From DATIXJ01 sp963714795 (GTDB lineage: Bacteria > Bacteroidota > Ignavibacteria > UBA10030 > SZUA-254), in contig CAVQPS010000010.1 in assembly GCA_963714795.1 (NCBI GenBank), positions 496,001-560,000 on the forward strand: a DNA stretch of 64,000 nt, in the 5' to 3' direction. The position numbers and the translations under genes are program-made. Each line of letters opens with the position of its first letter. Within the stretch, counting starts at the first letter, position 1. Below, piece after piece: positions 28,201 through 37,865 of this stretch. A model generated the notes under the pieces. It was not told the origin of the DNA. It ran no database searches and saw nothing but the letters and a program-made list of their open reading frames with translations.

Positions 28201-31200
28201 CTTCGCTTAAGGACTTCCGATGAAGGCCGGAGTGCCGGATTTGAATAAAGAATGTTGCTGGCAAGATGCTGGAAGAGATGGGCTTCTTCAGCACTGACAC
28301 CAAGATGATGGAGCTGGACCTGCGCCTGAGTCCACGCAAGCGTAACCGCACGCTCAAATGCCGTCGGGTCGTGATGCTTATCCGCCAGATCGAGTACTTC
28401 TTTGCGCGATGGCGCAACCATTGTCCAAAATGCAACGCGCACAGTCGTTCCGGGAAGAACCCGCACCCGGCAACGAAGACTGAAGATCGGGTCAAGCACG
28501 GTTCCAACTGTATTGGAAAGCGGTTTGCCATCCATCATGGAAATTGGAGAACGAATCTGTCGCCCTCGGCCAAGAAATCGTGCCCTGTCGGTTTCAAATT
28601 GGACATCACCGGCACTTTTCCCTTCAATGACAGCATGGTGAGCCGCCCAAATTTCAGGCTCATTGAGAGACCTGCGCCGCCGCGTGGCAAGAAGAGTAAC
28701 AATATCAGCAACGAATTCTGTTTGGACAAAAAGTTTCGAGAACGACGGTTGTGCCATGTCGGAAGGTGACTGAGTCAATACCACTTCCGCGTATGAAGTT
28801 ATTTCGATCTCCCGAACCCGACTTCCCAGGTTAGACACCGAGACACGTCGCACCTCAGCATCGCTTTCGGGAGAGACAGCAATTTCCATTGTTGTTGCAA
28901 TCGTTCTGTCACGCCGGGTGATTTCGACCCGATCCTCGGAGAACTCCACTCCGTAACTGTCAGGCTCGACACATGTCGGTTGGTACCCTGCCGACCACAC
29001 ATCCCCGCTGCCAGTGTCGCGCAAAAAAATGTATGAACCCCAGGAATCACAGGTTCCATCCTCGCGCCAACGCGTGACCGCAAGATCCCGCCAGCGGCTG
29101 TATCCTGACCCGGCACTGGTAATCATGACTGCATAATTACCGTTTGAAAGTATATGTGTCCGTGGAACGCTGTCATGTGGTGAATGAAATTTGCGGTACA
29201 CCGATGGTATTATATCCCGGACAGTTGCCGGCAGATTTACTTCTTCCGCCCTTGGACGAGCTACAGCGACGTCGCGGGGAGTTTTTTCCTGCAATAATAG
29301 TTCGGTTGCCTGAATAATCGGCTCGGCATGAAAGCGGGTACGTATTGCTCCGTCGTAAAGTATATTGCCGATCGCAACCACAATCATTCCTTGGTGATGC
29401 GCCATGTAGGCGCGTATGATAGCAACATGCTCGCCTTCAGGAAGGCGCGTGGGCGTGTAATCCAAAGCCTCGTAAAATCCGAATTTGCCTCGTGCTCCTG
29501 CTTCAGCAAGACGTCCATAATTTTCTGCAGCCGACTTCGGATCGACCATGGCAGCCAACGCAGTGGCATACGGCGCAATGACGGCGTCTCCGCTGAGACC
29601 TCGTTTGAGTCCAAGTCCCGGAACTCCGAAATTTGAGTATTGATACGTGAATTCAAGATCGCGAACATTATAAGCCGATTCTGAAACGCCCCACGGTACG
29701 CCCAGCTCTCTGCCATATTGTATTTGCCGTTGAACAACAAATCGATTGGTTTGCCCAAGCAGACTCTCCACCGGCACGCGCATGACCAGCGAAGGCATTA
29801 AATATTCGAACATTGATCCCGACCATGATATCAATGCCGAACCTCGATCAACGGGAGTCAGTGACCGGCCGAGACGAAACCAATTTCGCACCGGTATATC
29901 TCCCTTTGCAATTGCGACGAAACTTGCCAGTCGCGCTTCCGAGGCAAGCAAATCGTAACAATTGGTATCGAGATTGCCGTCGGAAACCCGGTAACCGATT
30001 GAGAGAAGTTGGCGCGCTGCATCGAAAAGAAATCCGAAATCCATTGCTGAGAACAGCCTCATCGCCACATTCTTAAGTGACATTAGACGTCGTTCTAATG
30101 ATAGTCCTATACGACCTGAACGATTGAAGGATTCTATCAGAGCATCTATTTGGGCAACATGTGTATCTCGTTTGTCACCTTCCGCACGTAGTTTTGTCCG
30201 AAGGAATGTTAACAAGGAAATTGCCTCTGCACATCGGTTTGGATAATCGGCGGGTGTGGGAATTGAGTCTGCGGAGAACCTGAAAATACTTGCGGAAAAA
30301 ATCTCAGGGTCGAGCTTCGCCGCATCGGCAAGATCTGAAAAAGGCTTTAACAACTCAACATCGCGCCGGTAACTTTTGATGGTTGCCCGTACAGCTTCGG
30401 TCCAGAAAAGCAAATCCGGCACACCTTCAGCGCTCATTGCTTCGGTCCCCTCTTCAATCATCATCCTCACGGTGTCAGCGAGGGCGTCAGCACGGTTCGA
30501 GAATTCTTCCAGTTTTTTGACAACTCCGACAGAAACCGCGGGTACTTCTCTCAGCGATGCTAAAAATGTGTCGAGTTCCTCGCTAAACTGTTTTCGGGTC
30601 ATCATCTTCGTTTGTCGACCATCCACGAAATCAGACAGAGATTCTCGCGCGAGCATCAACGCGTCTGTAATTCCATCCATCCATTTCAAATCCACCAAAG
30701 GGCGATTGATCATCTCGCTGCAAGCATTTCCCATGGCAATCAAATGTCCCGCAAGATTTCCACTATCGACGGAAGAGATATATTTTGGATCGAGCGGACG
30801 AAGATCACGAGTATCGTACCAATTATAGAATTGGCCGCGGAAACGCTCAAGCCGGTTCATTGAGGTAAGAGTCGCATCCAATTTTTCTACCGTTTCAAGC
30901 GTTCCTATCCAACCAAAATCATTTGCGGCAACGGTGGACAAAAGGTACAATCCAAGATTTGTGGGGGAAGTCCGATGAGCTACCTTCGGCTCTGGTTCTT
31001 CCTGAAAGTTGTCCGGAGGTAGCGAGTGTTCCTTTGCGGTAACAAAAGTTTCAAAAAACCGCCATGTCCTTCGTGCAACAAGCCTCAGTGTTTGTGCATG
31101 AACAGCGGAGATCGGTTTTGGGAAGTCATTCGCTCGTGGACGGCTTACCCGTTGTGCCACCAGCGGTGATAACAGCCACAGAACAACGAATGGAGCCCCG

Positions 31201-34127
31201 GTCAGCCAAGACTCATGTGGTGCGCATGCAATAATTATTCCCGCAACACATGAAAGCACGACACCGCCAGCCATCCGTTGGTAGAACCCGCGGATATTGA
31301 GAGGAAGCCCGAACTTCATTTGAGCTGCTGTTACCCATTCCAGCATGTGCCGATGACTGACAAAGAGTCGAAAGAGTGTCCGCACAATGGCATCAGTCAT
31401 CAACCACGCCTGATGTGCAAGGAGCGCGACGTGAAAACCAATCTGTGAAAGAGCAAGCAACAAATCTTTGCCGACAGCGCGCACGTGACTCCGTTTCGAA
31501 AAATCTCGCCCTCTCGGAATAATACCAGCAAAAAAAGGGAGAAGTGGAGGCAGGGCTATTGTCGCGAGAACGAATCCACTCCACACGGCCGCAGAGGCAA
31601 AAGGAAGCGTCCATCCTGCTAACAATGCAAGAAATGTTGCCGGTGCCGACAAGGATCGACGAAGATTATCGATCATTTTCCATCGGCCCGTTAATGGAAT
31701 TTTACTTCGCCTCGCCTGGGTGCTTGTGCCCCGCCTCATCCCAAGAATCCATGGAACCAATTGCCAATCACCACGCGCCCATCGATGCTGTCTGGCAGCG
31801 GCAACATCATAACGCGACGGAAATTCCTCCACAAGCTCGATATCAGACACCAACCCCGACCCGGCAAAAATTCCCTCCAGAAGATCATGGCTCAAAACCG
31901 TGTTTTCGGGAATACGCCCGTCAAGAGCAGTTTGGAACACGTCCACATCGTAGATACCTTTTCCGCTATAGGAACCCTCACCGAACAGGTCTTGATACAC
32001 GTCAGAAACAACAAACGCATACGGATCCATCCCACCCGGCCCGGAAAAAATATGCTGAAAAAAAGAACCTGCACGACCCGTTGGCAACGACGGAGTCACT
32101 CGCGGCTGGAGTACGGCATATCCTTCGACCACACGGCCGGTGTGCACATCAATCTCCGGACGATTGAGCGGATGTGCCATCTTTCCGACAAGTCGCTTGG
32201 CGGCTCCGCGAGGAAGTCGCGTATCGGCATCAAGGGTGATCACATAACGAACGCCCGAAGGCACACTCGAGGATACGAGAGGCTTACCGGCATTCGATAT
32301 TAAAAAACTCGTGTCGGTAGCTCCACGTAATAATCGATTCAGTTCATCCAATTTTCCGCGCTTGCGTTCCCACCCCATCCATATTCCTTCTCCGTTGTTC
32401 CATAAACGTCTCCGATGAAAAAGAAGGAATCGTTCATCTCCCGCCACCGGTCTATGGCGTTGATTCAGGCGAGCAATTCCTTCGGCCGCAACGCGGAGAA
32501 GCTCCTCGTCTCCTTCCATAGTCTCTGTGACAGAGTCCCTCCAATCCGAAAGAAGTGCAAAGTAAAGATCACCATCCCGATTTGCCAAAAAGTGGACTTC
32601 AAGTCTTTCGATCTGTTCTTCGACCTCTTCACGTGTCGTCAGGAGGGTAGGCATGACGACCATGGTACGCAGGGTCGATGGAACGCCGTTACGAAGTTCC
32701 AGACCGGGCAGGGCATTCGGGCCGAACTGATTTGTAATCCAATGATTGACCATCGCCACCGCAACATTCGATAACGGAAGGATAGCAAGAAGCGCAAAGA
32801 GGTAAAGATCATTTCCTGCTGCACCGGCTTTCACAATGCCGAGCAGCGGTAAAGAAAGTATCAGCCCGCCAACAAAAGCAATCGTTATAAGATACCCCCG
32901 CATTCCGGTGCCTGCTGCCGCACGGGCAAACCAAACCCTCAGAGGTATTCTATAGTTAATTTGATTCTCAAAGACCAATCGTCCTTTCGAAAGAAGATAA
33001 TAACCGGGATCTTGTTCAGGACCGTTTTGCCCCTCCGTTCCGGCAGCGTGTGCTTGCTGAATTGCCTTTTGAGCTACTACAATTTCCGTTTGCTTTGAGC
33101 CTCTGGCAAGCTCTTCAATAGCATGCCGGTAACTGTCACGGGTGGGAAAATCCATCGCGGCAAAATTACTATTCGCACGCAATAGTTCATCAACGAGACT
33201 CACGCTTTCGAAAAACTTTGTCCAATCAACAGACGACATGAGACGCATGCTCGTTATGATATTGCGCACTGTAACACTCGTCGCGCCTTGAAATTGATGT
33301 TCTCCGATGACTATCTTCTCAGAAGTGGTTCCCTGGGCTGTCAGTCGTTCATCCAGCCAGTGAAGGGCAGGGGTTACCGCTGGATCCTGATCTCGCAGGC
33401 GATGGACGAGTTGGGCAGAAAATGCTGTCGGTAGTGGCATTCCGTATAACCGCCGGAGAGCTACATCGGGTGATTCAGCTTCATGGTTGCCAACTCCCAG
33501 TAAACGGTCAGCCACACCGTCAGCTTCCCGACGCTCTGCGCGGCTCGTCATGATTCCCTGGGCAGAACGACGCAAATTCTCAACAAGGACAATACGGAGA
33601 GTGATTGCTACCGCCCAGAGTTCACCGATAGTGAGGGGTTGGATTCGCTGATAGGCACTCACAAATCGGCTCAGTGTTTCAAGATCGAAACGGCTGTCAG
33701 TATGTGCGACGAATGCCCAGGCGATCCCGTACACACGGGGATAGCCTTCGAGTGGGCCCTCGGCAAGCTTGGGAAGCTGGCGATAATAGCCGAGCGGGAG
33801 ATCATCATGAATTTCACGAATCTGTTCATCCACGACATGGTAATTATCAACTAACCACTCCGCTGCCGGCATAATGACTTGCTTTTCCCTGATAGCCTCA
33901 GCAATAGTGCGATATGCATGGAGCAACACCCGGCCATTATCTCCAAGCCGTGCTGTCAGCGGCCGGCCAGTCACGCTCTTCACCGTAACGCGCTGAGCAG
34001 TTGCAAGACTCTCTGCATGTTGTTCGAGTCGTTCGATGCTAAAGAGCTCGCTCCGAATCGGCACCTCAGTCTCCCGAGGGAATTCTTTCCGCAAAATCCT
34101 GATGTGTGAAAATAAGGAATGCTTCAA
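25245..34127 (-). CDS. Cyclic beta-1,2-glucan synthase-like protein (GT84-GH94, NdvB type)
   Basis: A 2960-residue membrane enzyme with the order and size of NdvB/ChvB. An N-terminal cytosolic part is followed by membrane segments (about 410-470), a GT84 glycosyltransferase region (PGLELRNGVPSTLRTMVVMP, EEQIERLEVHFLANRDGDLY, YVITLDADTRLPRGAAKRLV, HRWARGDWQLVPW), more membrane helices (about 850-1000), a glycoamylase-like region (GVPWGVSESAYN, YMAHHQGMIVVAIGN) and C-terminal GH94 phosphorylase-like domains (GLPLIGTGDWNDGMNEVG, YKVEPYVISADVYS). In the family these steps elongate, cyclise and trim the glucan, which is exported to the periplasm. The start is TTG. Cyclic glucans protect against low osmolarity, which fits the stress island. 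Linkage and cyclisation here are not proven. Confidence 0.93.
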   Translation of the reverse strand: MKHSLFSHIRILRKEFPRETEVPIRSELFSIERLEQHAESLATAQRVTVKSVTGRPLTARLGDNGRVLLHAYRTIAEAIREKQVIMPAAEWLVDNYHVVDEQIREIHDDLPLGYYRQLPKLAEGPLEGYPRVYGIAWAFVAHTDSRFDLETLSRFVSAYQRIQPLTIGELWAVAITLRIVLVENLRRSAQGIMTSRAERREADGVADRLLGVGNHEAESPDVALRRLYGMPLPTAFSAQLVHRLRDQDPAVTPALHWLDERLTAQGTTSEKIVIGEHQFQGATSVTVRNIITSMRLMSSVDWTKFFESVSLVDELLRANSNFAAMDFPTRDSYRHAIEELARGSKQTEIVVAQKAIQQAHAAGTEGQNGPEQDPGYYLLSKGRLVFENQINYRIPLRVWFARAAAGTGMRGYLITIAFVGGLILSLPLLGIVKAGAAGNDLYLFALLAILPLSNVAVAMVNHWITNQFGPNALPGLELRNGVPSTLRTMVVMPTLLTTREEVEEQIERLEVHFLANRDGDLYFALLSDWRDSVTETMEGDEELLRVAAEGIARLNQRHRPVAGDERFLLFHRRRLWNNGEGIWMGWERKRGKLDELNRLLRGATDTSFLISNAGKPLVSSSVPSGVRYVITLDADTRLPRGAAKRLVGKMAHPLNRPEIDVHTGRVVEGYAVLQPRVTPSLPTGRAGSFFQHIFSGPGGMDPYAFVVSDVYQDLFGEGSYSGKGIYDVDVFQTALDGRIPENTVLSHDLLEGIFAGSGLVSDIELVEEFPSRYDVAAARQHRWARGDWQLVPWILGMRRGTSTQARRSKIPLTGRWKMIDNLRRSLSAPATFLALLAGWTLPFASAAVWSGFVLATIALPPLLPFFAGIIPRGRDFSKRSHVRAVGKDLLLALSQIGFHVALLAHQAWLMTDAIVRTLFRLFVSHRHMLEWVTAAQMKFGLPLNIRGFYQRMAGGVVLSCVAGIIIACAPHESWLTGAPFVVLWLLSPLVAQRVSRPRANDFPKPISAVHAQTLRLVARRTWRFFETFVTAKEHSLPPDNFQEEPEPKVAHRTSPTNLGLYLLSTVAANDFGWIGTLETVEKLDATLTSMNRLERFRGQFYNWYDTRDLRPLDPKYISSVDSGNLAGHLIAMGNACSEMINRPLVDLKWMDGITDALMLARESLSDFVDGRQTKMMTRKQFSEELDTFLASLREVPAVSVGVVKKLEEFSNRADALADTVRMMIEEGTEAMSAEGVPDLLFWTEAVRATIKSYRRDVELLKPFSDLADAAKLDPEIFSASIFRFSADSIPTPADYPNRCAEAISLLTFLRTKLRAEGDKRDTHVAQIDALIESFNRSGRIGLSLERRLMSLKNVAMRLFSAMDFGFLFDAARQLLSIGYRVSDGNLDTNCYDLLASEARLASFVAIAKGDIPVRNWFRLGRSLTPVDRGSALISWSGSMFEYLMPSLVMRVPVESLLGQTNRFVVQRQIQYGRELGVPWGVSESAYNVRDLEFTYQYSNFGVPGLGLKRGLSGDAVIAPYATALAAMVDPKSAAENYGRLAEAGARGKFGFYEALDYTPTRLPEGEHVAIIRAYMAHHQGMIVVAIGNILYDGAIRTRFHAEPIIQATELLLQEKTPRDVAVARPRAEEVNLPATVRDIIPSVYRKFHSPHDSVPRTHILSNGNYAVMITSAGSGYSRWRDLAVTRWREDGTCDSWGSYIFLRDTGSGDVWSAGYQPTCVEPDSYGVEFSEDRVEITRRDRTIATTMEIAVSPESDAEVRRVSVSNLGSRVREIEITSYAEVVLTQSPSDMAQPSFSKLFVQTEFVADIVTLLATRRRRSLNEPEIWAAHHAVIEGKSAGDVQFETDRARFLGRGRQIRSPISMMDGKPLSNTVGTVLDPIFSLRCRVRVLPGTTVRVAFWTMVAPSRKEVLDLADKHHDPTAFERAVTLAWTQAQVQLHHLGVSAEEAHLFQHLASNILYSNPALRPSSEVLKRSESGQSTLWACGISGDLPIVLLRIDQPECLDIVRQLLRAHEYWQMKLLDVDLVILNEQPQSYNMDLQGALETALRTNESQLRPQIEGKATQGKIFVVRADLVSLDVRMLLQSAARAMLLSRRGNLFDQLNSLVEVEPVSPQRRAPFPLNAKEWVKEKLSTVRTEDAPGDAIVPLQAMEFSNGLGGFIGDGSEYITILRAGEWTPAPWINVIANPTFGFQVSVEGSGYTWSMNSRENQITPRSNDPVGDRPGEVLYIRDEQSGVIWSPTALPIREEVGQYVARHGQGYSRFEHSSHGISLELLQYVPPIESIKISRLKIKNNSRRNRRLSITAYIEWVLAASREISAQFVSTEIDQRTGAMFARNPWRTEFRNRVAFADLAGRQMSCTGDRKEFLGRNGTLNRPVALAGGVPLSNRVGAGLDPCCAMQTRIELKPGEQTEIIFFLGETTTKEEAQSLILRFRNIDLDAVFSTVTTFWGNTLDAVQVKTPDRSMDILLNRWLLYQAITCRVWARSAFYQASGAYGFRDQLQDGMALALSMPELTREHLLRAAGRQFIEGDFQHWWLPASGRGVRTRISDDPVWLPYAVAHYVAVTNDHGVLDEMIPYLEGPVLRTHEHDSFFQPMVSGECATLLEHCSRALDQSLTSGVHGLPLIGTGDWNDGMNEVGEEGKGESIWLAWFLHTTLSRFAPLANARGEHVRATAWLQYAVTLRESLERNAWDGDWYLRGFYDDGIPLGSASSEECRIDSIAQSWAVISGAADPARSTKAMASVNENLIRRSDGLVLLFTPPFDRTPREPGYIKGYPPGIRENGGQYTHAAIWSAIAFAMLGDGDKATELFSMLNPINHSGTRSAVERYKVEPYVISADVYSQSPHVGRGGWTWYTGSAAWMYRLGLEWILGFRVQGSMLLLDPCISKSWKGFEMTYRFHSARYNIVVENPNGVSRGIMKCMIDNVEQSTHQPGNPASIILTDDGATHHVHIILGVSK

Positions 34128-34145
34128 TTTTGTCTTTTCGCAAAA

Positions 34146-35345
34146 TTAGATTGAGAAGCCGACTTGCGCGATAATCAAAAAACGCGCCTTTCTTTCGATT
34201 GGAAAAAAGGGAGTAAATCCCAAACCAGCACTGACTTTCTTCAGGAATCCGATATCGTTGATCCTCGTAAGCTCGACAAGATCCAGAAATGCCGATACCG
34301 CAAATCCTCCCCGACCGATCCCCACATCAAGCGGAGAATCGACCCCAAACGTTCCCAATCCCAAACTGACAGGAAACCGATTTCCTGATTCCGCATCGAC
34401 ATAATAAAACTGCACCATCGCACTGGTATTACCATATTCAATCGTATCCTTTGCCTGTGTATCATACAAAACCTCGGGAATGCCGAACGAGAAACCGATC
34501 TCAATGGTCGGACCTTTTACGCGAAAATATCGTGTCACTGAGTTGGACCGGTCATATGCACCAATTTTAATTGTATAATCCGGCTCGATCTGTACTTTGA
34601 TTGTTGCCCAGGGAGGCAGTGAATCTAACGGCAGGCGTACTTCTTCAAGTTCGTCCGTGCTGATTCCGGCATACGGACCATAGGCAGTACGATATTGAAT
34701 AAACATTGCACGATCCCGTTCAGGATCGCCATGACTTCGAAATGTCACCACACGCCGATCGAATGTTTCTGATGTTTTTCCATCCCGCAACAGCACCGTT
34801 GTTCTAATCATGACGAACTGTGGTCCCATCCTCAACCGAATACTGTTCCGCCGGAATAATACCTGGAGAGTTCGTATTTGCTCACGATCAAGTGTGATCG
34901 CCTTGTTCGGATCGGTACTACCATCCACCGGGACGATACTCACATAATTGTTAATTTCCTCAACGGCCTGATACTCTTCTACTTCCACAACGCGACCTGT
35001 TTCATAAATAAATCGCTGCCCTTTGGAATCCACAATTCTAAGAAGAATACGATATGATCCCGGCGTGACAGTTTGAGGAATGACCGCGATGAAGGTACCG
35101 TGCCCAATCGGTGTAAGCTTCATACCTTCGATAGCAACGATCGGTGTAACATTTGCAGAAGTTGTGCTGTCCTCACGTTGAATAGTCAGGCGAAGTGTAT
35201 CGTCGGGATAATACATCGGCTGATCCATGGTAATGAGTATTGTTTCATCAAGTATGGATTGAGTGAGGGTCGTAGTTCTCTGTTGCGCTTGAGTACTGAA
35301 CGTACAGAGAATAAAGAGCAGATACGGAAACAAGAACTTCAGCAT
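34146..35345 (-). CDS. Exported hypothetical protein with barrel-like C-terminus
   Basis: A protein of about 400 residues. I choose ATG 35345, which begins a signal peptide (MLKFLFPYLLFILCTFSTQAQ); the frame is open to 35420. The N-terminal half looks like an Ig- or macroglobulin-like strand domain (DQPMYYPDDTLRLTIQRED, GTFIAVIPQTVTPGSYRILL). The C-terminal half has strands such as PVSLGLGTFGVDSPLDVGIG and ends KARFLIIAQVGFSI, suggesting an outer-membrane or periplasmic location. I do not recognise the family. It stops about 20 bases before the glucan-synthase start and may be its partner. Confidence 0.65.
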   Translation of the reverse strand: MLKFLFPYLLFILCTFSTQAQQRTTTLTQSILDETILITMDQPMYYPDDTLRLTIQREDSTTSANVTPIVAIEGMKLTPIGHGTFIAVIPQTVTPGSYRILLRIVDSKGQRFIYETGRVVEVEEYQAVEEINNYVSIVPVDGSTDPNKAITLDREQIRTLQVLFRRNSIRLRMGPQFVMIRTTVLLRDGKTSETFDRRVVTFRSHGDPERDRAMFIQYRTAYGPYAGISTDELEEVRLPLDSLPPWATIKVQIEPDYTIKIGAYDRSNSVTRYFRVKGPTIEIGFSFGIPEVLYDTQAKDTIEYGNTSAMVQFYYVDAESGNRFPVSLGLGTFGVDSPLDVGIGRGGFAVSAFLDLVELTRINDIGFLKKVSAGLGFTPFFPIERKARFLIIAQVGFSI

Positions 35346-35498
35346 ATCGTTGCCATCAAGAAAAACACCATTTCGCTTCATTGTGGATGCGTATTTTGAA
35401 TTAGCTCTGTCACATTGCACATTGATTTCTTAATCACAATTGCAAATACTATTCCATTCACAAGGGAGAGCAGAAAGAATATTTGATGGTTACCGGGA

Positions 35499-36104
35499 TC
35501 AAATCAAACTGACAAAAGCAGCAACTCCGGATAACATGATTATGATTCCGGCAGTCCTGTTGACCATTCTGAGTCCGGCCGAGTTCAGTTTCTTTCTGAA
35601 GATTGTCGCAATGTAGCTGAGAATCAGAAACCATAAACATGTACCTATAAATATCCCCAGAACAAGAATGACCGCTGAAATAATAATAAGCTTGTGCCCC
35701 AACCCAAAGACAGCGAATAAGGCGACGAAGGCAAAGATGGTCAGTGGATTGGTCAGTGTTAAAAGAAAGGCGGATACATACGATCCCAGCAATCTCTTGT
35801 CGTCGAAGAGAATGATTGGATCCTTACGCTTAGCACGAAACGTCCTTATTCCAAGAAACAAGAGTAATCCTCCACCGGCCAGGCTCAGCCAAACGCGTTG
35901 TGTGGCGATGACATCCGAAACAAACGTGAGACAGAACGCAGCGAGACTTCCGTACAACGAATCTGCGGTTGCAGTTCCAATGCCGACGATCATTCCGCGT
36001 GCGTGCCCTTCAGCCAATGTCTTGCGGATGCACATTACTCCCATCGGTCCAATAGGTACCGCAATGGCAAATCCAATAATCAATCCTTTTAGGAAGAAAG
36101 TCAT
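35499..36104 (-). CDS. LysE/RhtB family exporter
   Basis: An inner-membrane amino-acid exporter of about 200 residues with six hydrophobic helices. The N-terminus FLKGLIIGFAIAVPIGPMGV carries the family PIGP signature, followed by GHARGMIVGIGTATADSLYG and SAFLLTLTNPLTIFAFVALF, the second signature (LTNP). The substrate cannot be read from sequence. ATG 36104 gives the usual N-terminus; a TTG start ten codons earlier has GGAG nearby. Confidence 0.88.
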   Translation of the reverse strand: MTFFLKGLIIGFAIAVPIGPMGVMCIRKTLAEGHARGMIVGIGTATADSLYGSLAAFCLTFVSDVIATQRVWLSLAGGGLLLFLGIRTFRAKRKDPIILFDDKRLLGSYVSAFLLTLTNPLTIFAFVALFAVFGLGHKLIIISAVILVLGIFIGTCLWFLILSYIATIFRKKLNSAGLRMVNRTAGIIIMLSGVAAFVSLI

Positions 36105-36170
36105 CGGCACAATTTCCGGTTCCGATCTCTCCAAAGATTTTCTCTATCCAAAGATCCAAATAAAACACAT

Positions 36171-37271
36171 TCAATTTTCAGAATAGATTCCTTTTTTCGA
36201 AACCGACGGAGTGCCGTCAGCGGCATTTTCCGAACCAAGCAAGATGGCGATCCATCGCGTGCTCTGACTGTTCTCAAAGGCAAATTTCAAGGTCATAGTT
36301 AACGGAATACACAGAACCACACCAATCGGGCCAAGAAGGCTTCCCCAGAAGATCAGAGAGAGAAAGACAACCAACGTAGATAGTCCAAGTTTGCGACCCA
36401 TGACCCGCGGCCCTATTACATTTCCAAGTATAAAACCGATAACAAGATAGCCAGCCGCGACAAGTAACGCTGGTCCCACACCGAGTTGAATGAGCGCCAA
36501 TAACACTGCAGGAATAGCGGCAACAATTGAACCCAGATTGGGTACAAAGTGAAGCAGAAACGCCAGGAAAGCCCACAGCACCGGATAATCCACTCCAAGG
36601 TAAAACAACCATAGCCCTATGATGACCGCACCGACTAAATTCAGGATGGTTTGGATGACTATATAACGTTTGATGTCATGGACAAACTTTGTGAACTGGG
36701 GAAAGACCTGATGAGGATTGCCGAGTACAGCACGGAGTTTGACGGGAAAACTTGAGGCTTCAAGCAATATGAATGTTACCATGAGCAGGATCAGAACGAT
36801 GATGGAAACCGCTGAACCCATTCCCGCAAGCAAGCCGACTGCAAGTCCCAACATCGGCCCGGGATTGAAATACTCAAGGAGGACCTTGTCGGTGATGACA
36901 ATATGCTTGCTTGCCAACAGGGGTTTGATTGCCAAAACTTGCTCTTGTATCCTTGTCTGATAGTAAGGCAACGAGTTAGATAAGGAATTAAGTGACACAC
37001 CGACAATCCCCCCGATCATCAGCAGAAGAACAATCATACATGCCATCACGGTCATCACTGCCACAAATGATGGAATATGTTTTCGTTCCATCCAGAGCAC
37101 CGCGGGCGTTCCGATAAGAGCGAGAAAAACGGAAACAAGAAACAAGGCAACAACCGATTGTGCCTGATTGATTCCCCAGATGATTATCACGAACGATGCA
37201 GCGATGATGAGAAAGCGCATCGCCCGATGAGAATGATTCTGATCAGTCATAAATAACCATGCGTTCTTCAT
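36171..37271 (-). CDS. AI-2E family (PerM-like) transporter
   Basis: A 366-residue polytopic membrane protein with about eight helices. It has the AI-2E/PerM pattern: an N-terminal two-helix part (FLIIAASFVIIIWGINQAQS), a soluble stretch (LPYYQTRIQEQVLAIKPLL), and the C-terminal conserved block LWAFLAFLLHFVPNLGSIVA, then GNVIGPRVMGRKLGLSTLVV. Members export small molecules or act as Na+/H+ antiporters; the substrate here is unknown. It lies between grpE and the LysE gene on the same strand. Confidence 0.9.
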   Translation of the reverse strand: MKNAWLFMTDQNHSHRAMRFLIIAASFVIIIWGINQAQSVVALFLVSVFLALIGTPAVLWMERKHIPSFVAVMTVMACMIVLLLMIGGIVGVSLNSLSNSLPYYQTRIQEQVLAIKPLLASKHIVITDKVLLEYFNPGPMLGLAVGLLAGMGSAVSIIVLILLMVTFILLEASSFPVKLRAVLGNPHQVFPQFTKFVHDIKRYIVIQTILNLVGAVIIGLWLFYLGVDYPVLWAFLAFLLHFVPNLGSIVAAIPAVLLALIQLGVGPALLVAAGYLVIGFILGNVIGPRVMGRKLGLSTLVVFLSLIFWGSLLGPIGVVLCIPLTMTLKFAFENSQSTRWIAILLGSENAADGTPSVSKKGIYSEN

Positions 37272-37326
37272 TCAAAATCCAATAACATCCTTTTCTTCAT
37301 GTATTCATTTTGCTGATCTTCGAACG

Positions 37327-37824
37327 TTATCCGGCAACTCGAACTTGTGCGTGACGGAGTAATTCACTATTCCAGAGATAGCCGCGACGCAACTCGTCGA
37401 CAACAGTTCCCGGTTCGGTGCCGTTATGTCTCGTCATTGCGACTGCTTCGTGGAGATCATAGTTGAACTGAGTCCCGACGCTTTCAAACGGGATAACTCC
37501 GTGCTTTGCCAGCATCGAAAGAAATTTTCGATAGATCACACGGACTCCTTTCTCCGTGGGTTGATCTGCGTCGTCTGCGTACTGCAATGCTTTCTCGATG
37601 TCGTCAATAATGTCTAACAGGAGAAGCATCATTTCCCTTTTACTATCGGCAGCAATCTTATTGCCTTCACGCTCAACGTTACGACGGTAGTTTTTAAAGT
37701 CTGCAAGCGTCCGCAGGTGCCGGTCACGCTCGACACGCAGACTCTCATTCAATTTTTCAATTTCTGTGACCAAATCAGCCGGTGGCAACAAATTCTGGTC
37801 GTTCTCACACATTTGTGTTTCCAT
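37327..37824 (-). CDS. grpE: Nucleotide exchange factor GrpE
   Basis: The Hsp70 (DnaK) nucleotide exchange factor, 165 residues. A long N-terminal coiled coil (DLVTEIEKLNESLRVERDRH, RTLADFKNYRRNVEREGNKI) leads into the C-terminal beta wing (QFNYDLHEAVAMTRHNGTEP, GTVVDELRRGYLWNSELLRH, AQVRVAG), all typical. AAGGG precedes ATG 37824. No dnaK is in the window, and the separation from it suggests this may be a second, stress-specific copy. Confidence 0.95.
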   Translation of the reverse strand: METQMCENDQNLLPPADLVTEIEKLNESLRVERDRHLRTLADFKNYRRNVEREGNKIAADSKREMMLLLLDIIDDIEKALQYADDADQPTEKGVRVIYRKFLSMLAKHGVIPFESVGTQFNYDLHEAVAMTRHNGTEPGTVVDELRRGYLWNSELLRHAQVRVAG

Positions 37825-37865
37825 AGTACCCTTCTTGAGATAGTAGATGAGATTAGGCCGATTTT

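Noticed and set aside
31544..32303. Long plus-strand frames of 180-207 codons inside the glucan synthase gene
   Set aside because: They are shadows of the GC-richer minus-strand coding sequence; no start signals or domains.
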